Below are positions 16,839 through 27,602 of a stretch of DNA of 64,000 nt, piece by piece. The stretch comes from Achromobacter kerstersii (GTDB lineage Bacteria; Pseudomonadota; Gammaproteobacteria; Burkholderiales; Burkholderiaceae_B). The DNA is taken from the NCBI RefSeq assembly GCF_902859595.1, contig NZ_CADIJQ010000008.1, positions 248,001-312,000 of the forward strand, read 5' to 3'. A program made the translations under genes and the position numbers. Every line of letters begins with the position of its first letter. The stretch's first letter is position 1. The notes below the pieces were generated by a model that saw only the letters and a list, made by a program, of their open reading frames with translations, was not told where the DNA came from and did no database searches.

Positions 16839-16862
16839 GTTGTCTCGTCAAGAAAGTAGCGA

Positions 16863-17777
16863 TCACAGCGCGAACTCGGGGCGGATACCGCTTTTCAACG
16901 GCAGGCCCATGATTTCGCGCGCTTCCGCAGGCGTAGCCGGCTCCATGTCCATTTCGCGGATGATGCGCACGATGCGCTCAGTCAGCTGAACATTGGTGGC
17001 CAGTTCCCCGTGCCGGTAATACAGGTTGTCTTCCAGGCCCACGCGCGCATGGCCGCCCAACAGCAAGGCGCTGATGTTGGCCTCGAGTTGCGACGGCCCG
17101 ATGCCGCTGACGCAGAAAATGCTGTTCTTCGGCAGCAGGTCCACCATCATCTGCAAATGCCGGGGCGAGAACGGCATCGCGTTCTGAAAATTACGGTGCA
17201 CATTCATGACCAGATTGATGAAGTGCGGCCCTTCATCCAGCCCTTCTTCGATCAGCGTGGTGGCGTCTTGCAGGATATGCGTAGGGCTGAAGACTTCCCA
17301 CTCGGGCTTGATGCCGCGCGCCTTCATGCCGGCGGCAAGCTCGCGCGCTTTGGTCAGCGGCGTGTTCATCAGGTATTCGCGGTCGCCAAACGCCAGGTTC
17401 AGCGTTGTCGCGTCCAGCGTGCACATCTCGGCGCCGGCATCCATTCCTTTCAACCGCTCTTCCCACAGAATTTCCCACGTGCCGGGCGAGGTTTCTTTCA
17501 CCATGTCGCCATGCACGCCGCCACCGGTGGAGTTATTCAGAATGATGTCGCAGCGCTCGCGGATGCGCTGGTTCATGTCGCGATAGATCGCCGCGTTGCA
17601 GGTCGCCTGGTCGTCGGGCCGGCGCGCATGCAGCGCCACCACGCTGGCGCCCGCGTTATAGCAACGGTAAACGTCGTCTGCGATTTCAGCCGGTTGCGTG
17701 GGCAGATGCGGGTTCTGGGTTTTGAATGCCATGCCCCCGGTCGGGGCGATGGTCACAATGACTTTGCGTTTTGCCAT
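16863..17777 (-). CDS. BKACE-family (3-keto-5-aminohexanoate cleavage) protein
   Basis: This TIM-barrel protein of 304 residues belongs to the beta-keto acid cleavage enzyme family, which condenses a beta-keto acid with acetyl-CoA to give acetoacetate and a new CoA thioester. Family motifs are VIVTIAPTGG, PHLPTQPAEIA, IILNNSTGGG, and near the end VGLEDNLYY, which carries the metal-binding glutamate. The usual metal-binding HxH is altered: VVALHARRP is present where IVHLHVRDP-like sequence is expected, so the first histidine is alanine. ATG 17777 was chosen because GGGAGACCAAC precedes it and the family begins MAKRKVIVT. It is 13 bases downstream of the receptor gene. Confidence 0.87.
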   Translation of the reverse strand: MAKRKVIVTIAPTGGMAFKTQNPHLPTQPAEIADDVYRCYNAGASVVALHARRPDDQATCNAAIYRDMNQRIRERCDIILNNSTGGGVHGDMVKETSPGTWEILWEERLKGMDAGAEMCTLDATTLNLAFGDREYLMNTPLTKARELAAGMKARGIKPEWEVFSPTHILQDATTLIEEGLDEGPHFINLVMNVHRNFQNAMPFSPRHLQMMVDLLPKNSIFCVSGIGPSQLEANISALLLGGHARVGLEDNLYYRHGELATNVQLTERIVRIIREMDMEPATPAEAREIMGLPLKSGIRPEFAL

Positions 17778-17790
17778 GTTGGTCTCCCAT

Positions 17791-19014
17791 TCACTTCCAG
17801 AGCGCGCAGCGGGTTTCGGCTTGCTTGGTAAAGGCCTCGTTGCCGTCAATCGTCTGCAGCACCTTGAAGTAGTCCCACGGTTCTTTCGATTCGTCCGGCG
17901 TCTTCACCTGCAACAGGTACATGTCATGCACGACACGGCCATCCGGACGCACGACGCCATCCTTGATGTACATGTCATTCAGCTTGTTTTCGCGCAGATA
18001 CGCCAGCACGCGGTCGGCATCATCGGTGCCCGTGGCCTTGACCGCGCGCAGGTATTGCAACGCCGCGGAATAATCGGCCGCCTGCAGCGACGACGGCATG
18101 GCCTTGCGGCGCTCGTAGAACTTCTGGCTCCAGGCGCGCGTGGGTTCCGATGCGTTCCAGTACCAGCTGTCGGTCAGGTACATGCCCTGCGTGGCGGGCA
18201 GGCCCATGGCGTGGATGTCGTTGATGAACATGATCATGCCCGCCAGCCGCATGGTCTTGGTCACGCCGAATTCGTTGGCGGCCTTGATGGCGTTCGTGGC
18301 GTCGGCGCCGGCATTGGCCAAGGCAAGAATGTCCGCCTTGCTGCTTTGCGCCTGCAACAGGAACGATGAAAAATCGTTCGCCGACAAGGGATGCTTGACG
18401 GACCCCACCACCTTGCCGCCGCCCGCTTCAACCACCTTCGTCGTATCCGCTTGCAACGCGTGGCCGAATGCGTAATCGGCCGTCAGGAAGTACCAGCTTT
18501 TACCGCCCGCCTTGACCACCGCCGCGCCCGTGCCGCGCGCCAACGCGACCGTGTCGTACGCGTAGTTCAAGGTGTAGGGCGTGCATTGTTCGTTGGTCAG
18601 CGCCGGGGCGCCCGCGCCCACCACGATGATGGGCTTCTTCTTGTCGGCCGCTACCTTCGACATGGCCAGCGCGGTGCTGGAGTTGGTGCCGCCAATCAGC
18701 ATGTCCAGGCCGCGCTGGTCGAACCATTCGCGCGCCTTGGCTGACGCGATGTCGGCCTTGTTCTGGTGGTCTGCCGTCAAGAGTTCGATCTTCTTGCCGT
18801 TGATCTCGCCACCCATTTCCTCGATGGCCATCTTGATGGCTTCCGCCCCGCCCGGGCCATCGGGGCCCGAGTACACGCCAGACAGGTCCGTGATGAAACC
18901 GATTCGAATAACATCGTCCGAAATCTGCGCGTGGGCGGCCGTGGCGTTCAATAGCGAAGCGGCGACGCCGAAGGCGAGCGCGGTGCCGGACTTGATGCGT
19001 GGCATTGACAACAT
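17791..19014 (-). CDS. ABC-type branched-chain amino acid/amide substrate-binding protein
   Basis: This 407-residue periplasmic receptor has a Sec signal (SGTALAFGVAASLLNATAAHAQ, cleavage near residue 29), then DVIRIGFITDLSGVYSGPDGPGG, the opening of the Leu/Ile/Val-type (Peripla_BP_6) fold. No permease or ATPase genes are adjacent, so it must share a transporter encoded elsewhere. It is the first gene of a run with the BKACE and SDR genes and probably delivers their substrate. The ATG at 19014 has a strong AGAGGAGACAGGT leader. It diverges from the Crp/Fnr gene. Confidence 0.92.
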   Translation of the reverse strand: MLSMPRIKSGTALAFGVAASLLNATAAHAQISDDVIRIGFITDLSGVYSGPDGPGGAEAIKMAIEEMGGEINGKKIELLTADHQNKADIASAKAREWFDQRGLDMLIGGTNSSTALAMSKVAADKKKPIIVVGAGAPALTNEQCTPYTLNYAYDTVALARGTGAAVVKAGGKSWYFLTADYAFGHALQADTTKVVEAGGGKVVGSVKHPLSANDFSSFLLQAQSSKADILALANAGADATNAIKAANEFGVTKTMRLAGMIMFINDIHAMGLPATQGMYLTDSWYWNASEPTRAWSQKFYERRKAMPSSLQAADYSAALQYLRAVKATGTDDADRVLAYLRENKLNDMYIKDGVVRPDGRVVHDMYLLQVKTPDESKEPWDYFKVLQTIDGNEAFTKQAETRCALWK

Positions 19015-19101
19015 ACCTGTCTCCTCTTATGTTTTTTGGCTCTTGTGCGTCTTGAATAGGTCTTGACGCTTTGGGCCTCAACTATTCTGGGACTGGCCCC
19101 T

Positions 19102-19133
19102 GGCGCGAACAGTCACCATGGTGACAAAGCGCC
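19102..19133. promoter_or_regulatory. Palindromic operator between receptor operon and Crp/Fnr gene
   Basis: GTCACCATGGTGAC at 19112-19125 is a perfect 14-bp palindrome, flanked by GGCGC at 19102-19106 and GCGCC at 19129-19133. It lies in the 164-base divergent region between the receptor gene and the Crp/Fnr-type regulator, so it is a good candidate operator for that regulator. Confidence 0.6.
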
Positions 19134-19178
19134 CTAGGGTTTACCTGAGCGCCGTCACCCCTGCTGAACGGAGAAAAC

Positions 19179-19922
19179 ATGCGCGGACCGCCTGACAGCG
19201 TAGGCAGCCAGACTACCGGCGCAAAGCGCAAGCCTGCCCTATGCCCGGTAGACAAAATGTTGAGCGTCGTCCCCTGGTACAACGGCTTGCCGGCGCTTGA
19301 GCGCAACCTGGTCCGCTCCGAACTGCGCACGGTGTCGCTCGCCACGGGCGAATACCTGTTTCGCGCGGGTTCGAAATCGCTGGGCTGGTATGGCGTGGTG
19401 GAAGGCCTGGTGAAATGGACGTCGCCGGGCGCGGATGGCAAGTCCCTGTCGCTGGCCGGCTTCAGCATCGGCAGCTGGTTTGGCGAAGCCACCATGCTGC
19501 GCCGCGAGCGCTTTGAATACGAGGTGATTGCGCTGCGCCCGAGCCGCATCGTCATCCTGCCGCGCGACACCTGCGAACGGCTGTGGAACCACAACATCGA
19601 ATTCACGAAGGCATTGACGATGCATCTGGCGCAGCGGGTCAACTGGCTGATGGCCAGCTACACCGGCAACGTGCTGCTGGATGTGGACACCACCGTGGCC
19701 CGCGCCGTGGCGGCGCAATTCGATGCCGAACGCCATGCGGATACGCAGGGGCGATTGAAGATATCCCAGGAAGAGATCGCCAGCTTGTGCGGCGTGTCCC
19801 GCCAACGCTGCAACGCGGCGCTGACGCGGCTGGCGCGCGCGGGAGTGCTACAGACGCACTACGGCGGAATGACGATTCTGGATAAGGATGCGCTGTACAG
19901 GCGCGCGTTGATCAATGGATGA
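19179..19922 (+). CDS. Crp/Fnr-family transcriptional regulator
   Basis: The protein of 247 residues has a cyclic-nucleotide-binding-like beta barrel (about residues 35-140; GEYLFRAGSKSLGWYGVVEGLVK and GSWFGEATML). A long dimer helix follows, then a Crp-type winged helix with ISQEEIASLCGVSRQRCNAALTRLARAGVL (about 190-225). No cysteine cluster for an iron-sulphur centre is visible, so an Fnr oxygen sensor is unlikely. It diverges from the receptor-BKACE-SDR operon with a palindrome in between and probably regulates it. The start has a GGAGA ribosome site. Confidence 0.88.
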   Translation: MRGPPDSVGSQTTGAKRKPALCPVDKMLSVVPWYNGLPALERNLVRSELRTVSLATGEYLFRAGSKSLGWYGVVEGLVKWTSPGADGKSLSLAGFSIGSWFGEATMLRRERFEYEVIALRPSRIVILPRDTCERLWNHNIEFTKALTMHLAQRVNWLMASYTGNVLLDVDTTVARAVAAQFDAERHADTQGRLKISQEEIASLCGVSRQRCNAALTRLARAGVLQTHYGGMTILDKDALYRRALING

Positions 19923-20409
19923 AGGGTTTTGGACAGTGAGCCGCAATATCACTCAGGGGCGCCGGACTTGGCTGCCCCTTGCCTGGTTGTTCCTTGTACT
20001 GGCCTGTCTCTTGCTGCCGGCGGCGGGCTGGATGTTTCTGAAGTCGCCCTATGAACCCAAGGGCGCCACGTCGGCGGCGTCGGCGTTTATCCGTGACATC
20101 TACGCAGATGACTGGCAACGCGCTTATGACCTGACCTTCAAGAATGGCAACACCGGCCGCACAATCGATGAATTTCGCGCCGTTGCGGCTCGCCAATTCT
20201 GCGGACGCGTGTCCGTGCTGAAGTATTGGAGTCCGCTGCAAACCCACGGCAACCGGCTGCGCCGCTGGATAAACGGCGTGCCGCTGGATCAAGACCAGGT
20301 CTGGGTGGAATTCCATGACTCGGCATCGGGATGCATGATGTCGTTCGAAATCCGGCGCACCCAGGACGATCAGTGGAAAGTCTTCAACTTCCAAAGCCAT
20401 GCGGGGTGA
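19915..20409 (+). CDS. Membrane-anchored hypothetical protein
   Basis: This protein of 164 residues has one N-terminal membrane segment (LPLAWLFLVLACLLLPAAGWMFL, residues 20-42). A domain of about 110 residues follows with an ASAFIRDIYADDWQRAYDLT helix and strands ending FEIRRTQDDQWKVFNFQSH, a layout reminiscent of small NTF2-like/DUF4864-type domains. The orientation suggests that the domain faces the periplasm. The start overlaps the end of the Crp/Fnr gene by 8 bases, so the two are probably cotranslated. I do not recognise a specific family or function. Confidence 0.7.
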   Translation: MDEGFWTVSRNITQGRRTWLPLAWLFLVLACLLLPAAGWMFLKSPYEPKGATSAASAFIRDIYADDWQRAYDLTFKNGNTGRTIDEFRAVAARQFCGRVSVLKYWSPLQTHGNRLRRWINGVPLDQDQVWVEFHDSASGCMMSFEIRRTQDDQWKVFNFQSHAG

Positions 20410-20416
20410 GATCAGG

Positions 20417-21643
20417 TCAGGCAAATGCGCGGTCGAAATCCACAAGGTCGGTAGGCTGCATGCCTAAACCCTTGGCCATCACGCGCCAGCTGTCGACGGC
20501 TCGCGCCACCTCGGCCCACATTGCATTGGCTTCCTCCGCAGTCAATCTGAAGTAAGGCGCCCCTTCCATCAGCACGTCCCGACTGTCAATGGGGCCGGAA
20601 TCTTCAGTCAGCCATGTCTTGCTTTCGCGTCGGTCTCCGGGCATTGGATTGAGGTCGAATGCGGGCGACAGACGCCATCCATGTTGACGCGCGTCATACA
20701 GAAACCCACTATTACGCAAATGATCGTCGGTGTTGCAGATCAAAAAATTGAAGACCAGCCTGCGCCACAACTCATGGATGTCGGCAATAGGATTGGCGCC
20801 CTCCTGCAACAGGACGTCCACCAGTTCCGTATACGCGTGCACGGCATCTCGGCCAGTAGACTGAAGCATCGTCGCGGCCGACACGTAGGGAATACGACCG
20901 CCATCAACGGTGCGGTCGAATCGCCGAATGATGGCGACGGCTGTTCCATTGATCAGTTCTACACGCGCTGCGGCCGCGTTGATGCCCGCCTTGGCGGCGA
21001 GATGCATGGCCAGCACCTCGCCTCGAATCACGTCGCGCTGGTCAGACTGGCTGGGAAATTTTCCCAAAGCCAGGCGGCCATCCGTATCTCGAACGGTCGA
21101 CTTGGGGCGGGCCCCGCCCAGCGAGGTGCCTTGCCCCAGCAGATATTGCAGGTCTTGCTCGCTTTCTGTGCCGGCTTCTAACGCGCGGGCCGCGTTCACG
21201 ACCCTGCCCAGCTCCACCAACGGGGGAATATGCCAATGCGTTCCACCCGATCGCAAATAGACGTTGGCTTGAGGATCAAACAGACGCAACGCGCCGACAC
21301 GGGCCTCGTCATCGACCCACATCAAGAAATCGACAGGTTCAAGCGCAGGCGTATCTCGGTCTTGCTGCCTCAACCGAGCATGGGCGCGCCTGATCACGCG
21401 TTCGCCCCAGGAGTCCGGCCCCGTGTCCTCGAGCGCGCGAAAAAAAACCTCTTGTGGATGTTGAACACTTAAAACCGGCAACAGGTCGGGCGATAGCGCA
21501 AAAAATCGAGAATCCCGCAGCCAACGCTCGTCGTAACTGAACGCGCTGCGCTTGCCGCTGCCCAGATGAAGTCGCCCCACCACCTGGCCTTTGGAACCTA
21601 GATGTACCTCGAGATCCTGACGCCGTGATGTTTTGGTAGCCAT
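20417..21643 (-). CDS. hipA: HipA-family toxin kinase
   Basis: The protein of 408 residues is a HipA-type Ser/Thr kinase. It has the N-terminal HipA domain (VGRLHLG.., ALEDTGPDSWGERVIRR), the phosphate loop region LGGARPKSTV near residue 185, catalytic NTDDHLRNSGFL near 308 and metal-binding LSPAFDLNP near 330. HipA toxins phosphorylate aminoacyl-tRNA synthetases and block growth. Start ATG 21643 overlaps the stop of hipB as TGATG, indicating translational coupling; a TTG one codon upstream is possible. By eye the pair is less GC-rich than its neighbours, suggesting acquisition. All catalytic motifs look intact. Confidence 0.92.
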   Translation of the reverse strand: MATKTSRRQDLEVHLGSKGQVVGRLHLGSGKRSAFSYDERWLRDSRFFALSPDLLPVLSVQHPQEVFFRALEDTGPDSWGERVIRRAHARLRQQDRDTPALEPVDFLMWVDDEARVGALRLFDPQANVYLRSGGTHWHIPPLVELGRVVNAARALEAGTESEQDLQYLLGQGTSLGGARPKSTVRDTDGRLALGKFPSQSDQRDVIRGEVLAMHLAAKAGINAAAARVELINGTAVAIIRRFDRTVDGGRIPYVSAATMLQSTGRDAVHAYTELVDVLLQEGANPIADIHELWRRLVFNFLICNTDDHLRNSGFLYDARQHGWRLSPAFDLNPMPGDRRESKTWLTEDSGPIDSRDVLMEGAPYFRLTAEEANAMWAEVARAVDSWRVMAKGLGMQPTDLVDFDRAFA

Positions 21644-22056
21644 CAAAAGCCCTCCAACTCATCGGTGTCATCCACATCGCTCTTTTTGGCTGTCGCGGAA
21701 TGCGCTGTCTGCGCGCTGCCACGTCGAGAGCTGCGCACCCGTTGGGGCAGTTGCTCCCGCACCAGTTCCATCCCCAGGGAGTCATTCTCGGTAGCCATCA
21801 CCTTCACCAAGTCCTCAAGACGGCCAAGCACATGCAAGGCGCGGAGGAAAGTATGGAAGGCAGTGCCAGGATAGCCATCTTCCATGCGCCTTACCGTGCT
21901 CAGCGATGTGCCAATGCGCTGCGCCAGATCTTCCTGACTTAAGCGGCGCACCCGGCGCGCGGCCGAGATGTCTTGCCCCAGGCGGTGCAACGCGCGGTCT
22001 ACAGGGCGTGGCATTGCAACGCGTGGGCCGGGAGTTTTCTGCGTGGAAGTTGGCAT
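21643..22056 (-). CDS. hipB: HipB-like XRE-family antitoxin
   Basis: The protein of 137 residues has a Cro/C1 helix-turn-helix at about residues 25-80 (ISAARRVRRLSQEDLAQRIGTSLSTVRRMEDGYPG). A C-terminal tail rich in charged residues follows, likely the segment that engages HipA. HipB neutralises HipA and represses the operon through promoter palindromes. It is the first gene of the hipBA pair, reading toward the toxin. The AT-rich leader at 22057-22327 carries repeated motifs that fit as operators. The start ATG has an AGCAGG ribosome site. Confidence 0.87.
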   Translation of the reverse strand: MPTSTQKTPGPRVAMPRPVDRALHRLGQDISAARRVRRLSQEDLAQRIGTSLSTVRRMEDGYPGTAFHTFLRALHVLGRLEDLVKVMATENDSLGMELVREQLPQRVRSSRRGSAQTAHSATAKKSDVDDTDELEGF

Positions 22057-22099
22057 ACGCGCACCTGCTCAGATATGAATAAAAATAGCCGTTAGGCGT

Positions 22100-22201
22100 T
22101 CATATTTGAGCATATGGTCAAACTTTGATCAACAGAACGATTCAGAAATAACCATTCATATATGACTTTTTAAATCGTTATATAAGTCATATTTGATCAA
22201 C
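22100..22201. promoter_or_regulatory. AT-rich hipBA promoter region with repeated operator motifs
   Basis: TCATATTTGA occurs at 22100-22109 and 22187-22196, TTTGATCAAC at 22124-22133 and 22192-22201, and the perfect palindrome TCATATATGA at 22156-22165. This short AT-rich patch stands out in the GC-rich region and lies upstream of hipB, fitting autoregulation by HipB. Assignment of the exact operator is inference. Confidence 0.6.
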
Positions 22202-22327
22202 TCTGACGAAGATCGTTCAGCTCCATGGCAGGTAAACCATAAGCGGCTAGGAAGGTACGGTATGGGGAGTGTGCAGACAGGCTCAGCGCAACCAGCCAAA
22301 AGCGGCGGAGAAATCTGAAAAGGATTG

Positions 22328-22401
22328 TGGAGCGGGTGAAGGGAATCGAACCCTCGTATGAAGCTTGGGAAGCTGCCGTTCTACCATTGAACTACACCCG
22401 C
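22328..22401 (-). tRNA. tRNA-Gly (CCC)
   Basis: On the minus strand the sequence folds as a cloverleaf: acceptor GCGGGTG/CACCCGC, D arm GTTC-AATGGTA-GAAC, anticodon loop TTCCCAA giving CCC, T arm with GGTTCGATTCC. The discriminator T and an encoded CCA end at 22328. It closely resembles E. coli glyU. One C-T mismatch appears in the anticodon stem (28-42). The 3' end faces the hipBA locus. Confidence 0.95.
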
Positions 22402-22611
22402 TCGGGTGTCGTGCCACGACGCAGGGCCGGGGCAGAGCCGAGGATTATAGCGCGGGATTTTTCGAATCTTCGGATGATTTTTGCTTCCTCTTTTACTTCC
22501 CCTTCCCGTGGTCCCGATCCTGTGGTCCCCATCCCCGGAATTAAATACGTCCCTAATTTAGTCCATCCGGCCGACTCCGCCCCGGCGCGGCTGCTACTAC
22601 AATTCGGGGCT

Positions 22612-24401
<1,790 letters not shown>

Positions 24402-24412
24402 GGAGACCTGAT

Positions 24413-24613
24413 ATGCACATTACGTTGAACGGCGACGCGCGCGAATTTCCGTTGGACACCACTGTCATCGAACTGCTGCAAACGCTCGGTTATGCGGGCA
24501 AACGCGTGGCCGTGGAACGCAACGGCGAGATCGTGCCGAAGAGCCAGCACGAGCAGACCACGCTGACGGATGGCGACCAGATCGAGATCGTCGTGGCGGT
24601 GGGCGGAGGCTGA
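24413..24613 (+). CDS. thiS: Sulfur carrier protein ThiS
   Basis: The protein of 66 residues has the ubiquitin-like MoaD/ThiS fold and ends in the required GGG (VVAVGGG), whose terminal glycine is converted to a thiocarboxylate for thiazole synthesis in thiamine biosynthesis. The start was set at ATG 24413 behind AGGAGACCTGAT. An in-frame ATG 15 bases upstream lies within the ribosome site. thiG and other thiamine genes do not follow, which is unusual because thiS is commonly next to thiG. It ends the trmB-pip-thiS transcription unit. Confidence 0.92.
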   Translation: MHITLNGDAREFPLDTTVIELLQTLGYAGKRVAVERNGEIVPKSQHEQTTLTDGDQIEIVVAVGGG

Positions 24614-24694
24614 TTGCCCTGACGGTTGCGCGGCTCTTCTTGGAGCCGCACTTCGCACGGTTTTATTGCGCCGCAAATACGCGCCGCAAACACG

Positions 24695-24721
24695 AAGGGC
24701 CGCTGATTCAGCGGCCCTTTG
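24695..24721 (+). terminator. Terminator after thiS
   Basis: AAGGGCCGCT at 24695-24704 pairs with AGCGGCCCTT at 24710-24719 around GATTC and runs into TT. A second hairpin, GCGGCTC/GAGCCGC at 24630-24649, precedes it. Both lie just downstream of thiS. Confidence 0.8.
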
Positions 24722-24957
24722 CTTATGCATTTTCAGCAGGGTTCATGACGCACGGCACCATGTGCACGATGAGGATTGCGGCGCGCGCGTGACGCCACCT
24801 GCAAAGTGACGAGCAATGTTGCGTAGTCTGGCAAGCGACTAGCAACCTGTTACACGTTAACCCCTCGTCTCGCGGCGTTTACGCGAGTAATAATCGTTGC
24901 TGCTGGCGTCGTACGTTGTCGTGTTGTTGTTCTAGCGTTGCACATCGCCCCACGGGG
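24722..24957. other. Intergenic region before the glycine-rich membrane protein
   Basis: The gap between thiS and the next gene is 356 bases including the terminator. This part contains a weak hairpin (CTCGTCTCGC-GGCGTTTA-CGCGAG, about 24865-24888) and GT-rich sequence (GTTGTCGTGTTGTTGTTC) before a strong AAGGAGG ribosome site. A promoter for the next two genes must lie here, but no clear -35/-10 pair was identified. Confidence 0.4.
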
Positions 24958-24969
24958 CAAGGAGGCATC

Positions 24970-25290
24970 ATGAACACCGCGGTCATCATCAATCTTCTCA
25001 TCCAGCTTGTCGCAGGCGCCGCCGCCGGCAACGGATTGGGAAAAATGCTCCAGCAGTTCAACCTTGGCCCGTTGGGCAATACCATCGCCGGCGCGATTGG
25101 TGGCTTGGCGGGCGGTTCATGGCTGGCGCCCATGATCACGGCCGGCGCGGGGGCAGCGGCAACGGCGGGCAATGCAGGATTGGATCTTTCAGCGATTGCG
25201 GGGGACGTGGTGGGCGGCGGCATTGGTGGCGCCGTGCTGACCTTGATCGCCGGAATCGTACGCAAGATGTTCGTGGGCCGCGCGCCCTGA
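24970..25290 (+). CDS. Glycine/alanine-rich small membrane protein, unknown function
   Basis: This protein of 106 residues has three hydrophobic Gly/Ala-rich segments (LLIQLVAGAAAGNGLG, IAGAIGGLAGGSWLAPMITAGAGAAA and VVGGGIGGAVLTLIAGIV) resembling glycine-zipper membrane proteins. It begins at ATG 24970 behind an excellent AAGGAGG site; an upstream in-frame start gives a cysteine-rich extension and was rejected. It is 42 bases upstream of the LysM/BON gene and probably cotranscribed. An envelope or stress-related role is possible because of that neighbour, but no function is known to me. Confidence 0.75.
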   Translation: MNTAVIINLLIQLVAGAAAGNGLGKMLQQFNLGPLGNTIAGAIGGLAGGSWLAPMITAGAGAAATAGNAGLDLSAIAGDVVGGGIGGAVLTLIAGIVRKMFVGRAP

Positions 25291-25332
25291 AGACAATCGT
25301 TTTCTCACCGCTACATCGATAAAGGAAACACT

Positions 25333-25779
25333 ATGGGTCTGCTCAATTTCATCAAGGACGTAGGGGAAAAACTCTTCGGCGCCAGCGAGGCCAAGGCCGC
25401 GACCGCAGACGAGTTGAAGAAAGAGCTGGATAAGCACGGCCTGAACGCGGATGGCCTGCAAATTACCGTGGACGGCGACAAGGTCACGGTGGCCGGCGAG
25501 GCGCTAAGCACCGAAGCCGCCGAGAAGATTTCCCTGGCGCTGGGCAACACCGTCGGCGTTGCGGCGGTGGATAACCAGTTGAAGGTGAAGCAGGCCACGC
25601 CCGAAGCCAAGATGTACACGGTGCAAAAGGGCGACAACCTGTGGAAGATCGCCGAAGCGCAATACGGCAAGGGCCAGGGCGCGAAGAACACGCTGATCTT
25701 TGAAGCCAACAAGCCGATGTTGACCAGCCCCGACAAGATCTACCCGGGCCAGGTGCTGCGCATTCCGCCGCTGTCGTAA
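25333..25779 (+). CDS. kbp: BON-LysM domain protein, Kbp/YgaU type
   Basis: The 148-residue protein has the Kbp layout: a short N-terminal GLLNFIKDVGEKLFG, a BON domain (about residues 25-90) and a C-terminal LysM domain (about 95-147; YTVQKGDNLWKIAEAQYG and YPGQVLRIP). E. coli Kbp is a cytoplasmic potassium-binding protein needed for growth in high potassium. Related proteins are induced by osmotic stress. No signal peptide is present, in agreement with Kbp. A strong terminator follows at 25869. Confidence 0.92.
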   Translation: MGLLNFIKDVGEKLFGASEAKAATADELKKELDKHGLNADGLQITVDGDKVTVAGEALSTEAAEKISLALGNTVGVAAVDNQLKVKQATPEAKMYTVQKGDNLWKIAEAQYGKGQGAKNTLIFEANKPMLTSPDKIYPGQVLRIPPLS

Positions 25780-25868
25780 GCGGCAACTGAACCCAAACAA
25801 CCCGGAGAACACCCATGCGTTTTCCGGATTGTGTCGCGGCGCGGCGCCCCCTGCCTGCCGCGATTGCT

Positions 25869-25897
25869 TGGCCAGACGCAATGTCTGGCCATTTTTT
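25869..25897 (+). terminator. Strong rho-independent terminator after kbp
   Basis: TGGCCAGAC at 25869-25877 pairs perfectly with GTCTGGCCA at 25883-25891 around GCAAT, followed by TTTTTTT. It ends the kbp transcription unit. Confidence 0.92.
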
Positions 25898-25898
25898 T

Positions 25899-26089
25899 GG
25901 CAGGAAGCACACGCGCTGCGAGGCCTCTTTTCCCGCCGGGCCGCCCCAAGGGAAAAGCGCCCCCCTGGGGGGCAGGAAGCGCACGCAGTGCGCGCGCCGT
26001 GGGGGCTCTATTTCCCGCCGGGCCGCCCCAAGGGAAAAGCGCCCCCTTGGGGGGCAGGAAGCGCACGCAGTGCGCGCGCCGTGGGGGCC
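25899..26089. repeat. Tandem array of about 72-82 bp units between kbp and ffh
   Basis: GGCAGGAAGC recurs at 25899, 25971 and 26053, each followed by a CACGC.GTGCG palindromic segment. The first two units go on to CCCGCCGGGCCGCCCCAAGG and a GCGCCCCC-TTGGGGGGC hairpin; the third is cut off by the stop codon of ffh. The gap from 25780 to 26089 holds no gene besides this array and the terminator. The hairpins might also act in 3'-end formation of the convergent ffh mRNA. Confidence 0.85.
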
Positions 26090-27496
<1,407 letters not shown>

Positions 27497-27602
27497 GAGA
27501 GGCGTTTCCGCTTAAACTAGTTGATTGAACGGTGGCCGCAGGCGCGGATTCTGCGCTTTCGGGTGACATGCACCCCAAGGCCCCATCCAGACAACGGTTT
27601 CT

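Noticed and set aside
20410..22330. Attachment-site duplication bordering hipBA
   Set aside because: No copy of the tRNA-Gly 3' end was found near the far side of hipA, so an integrated element cannot be claimed.
22327..22611. In-frame extension of trmB upstream through the tRNA-Gly region ([24 protein letters not shown]...)
   Set aside because: This is the antisense translation of tRNA-Gly, a known source of false protein starts. The true start is the ATG at 22612 or later.
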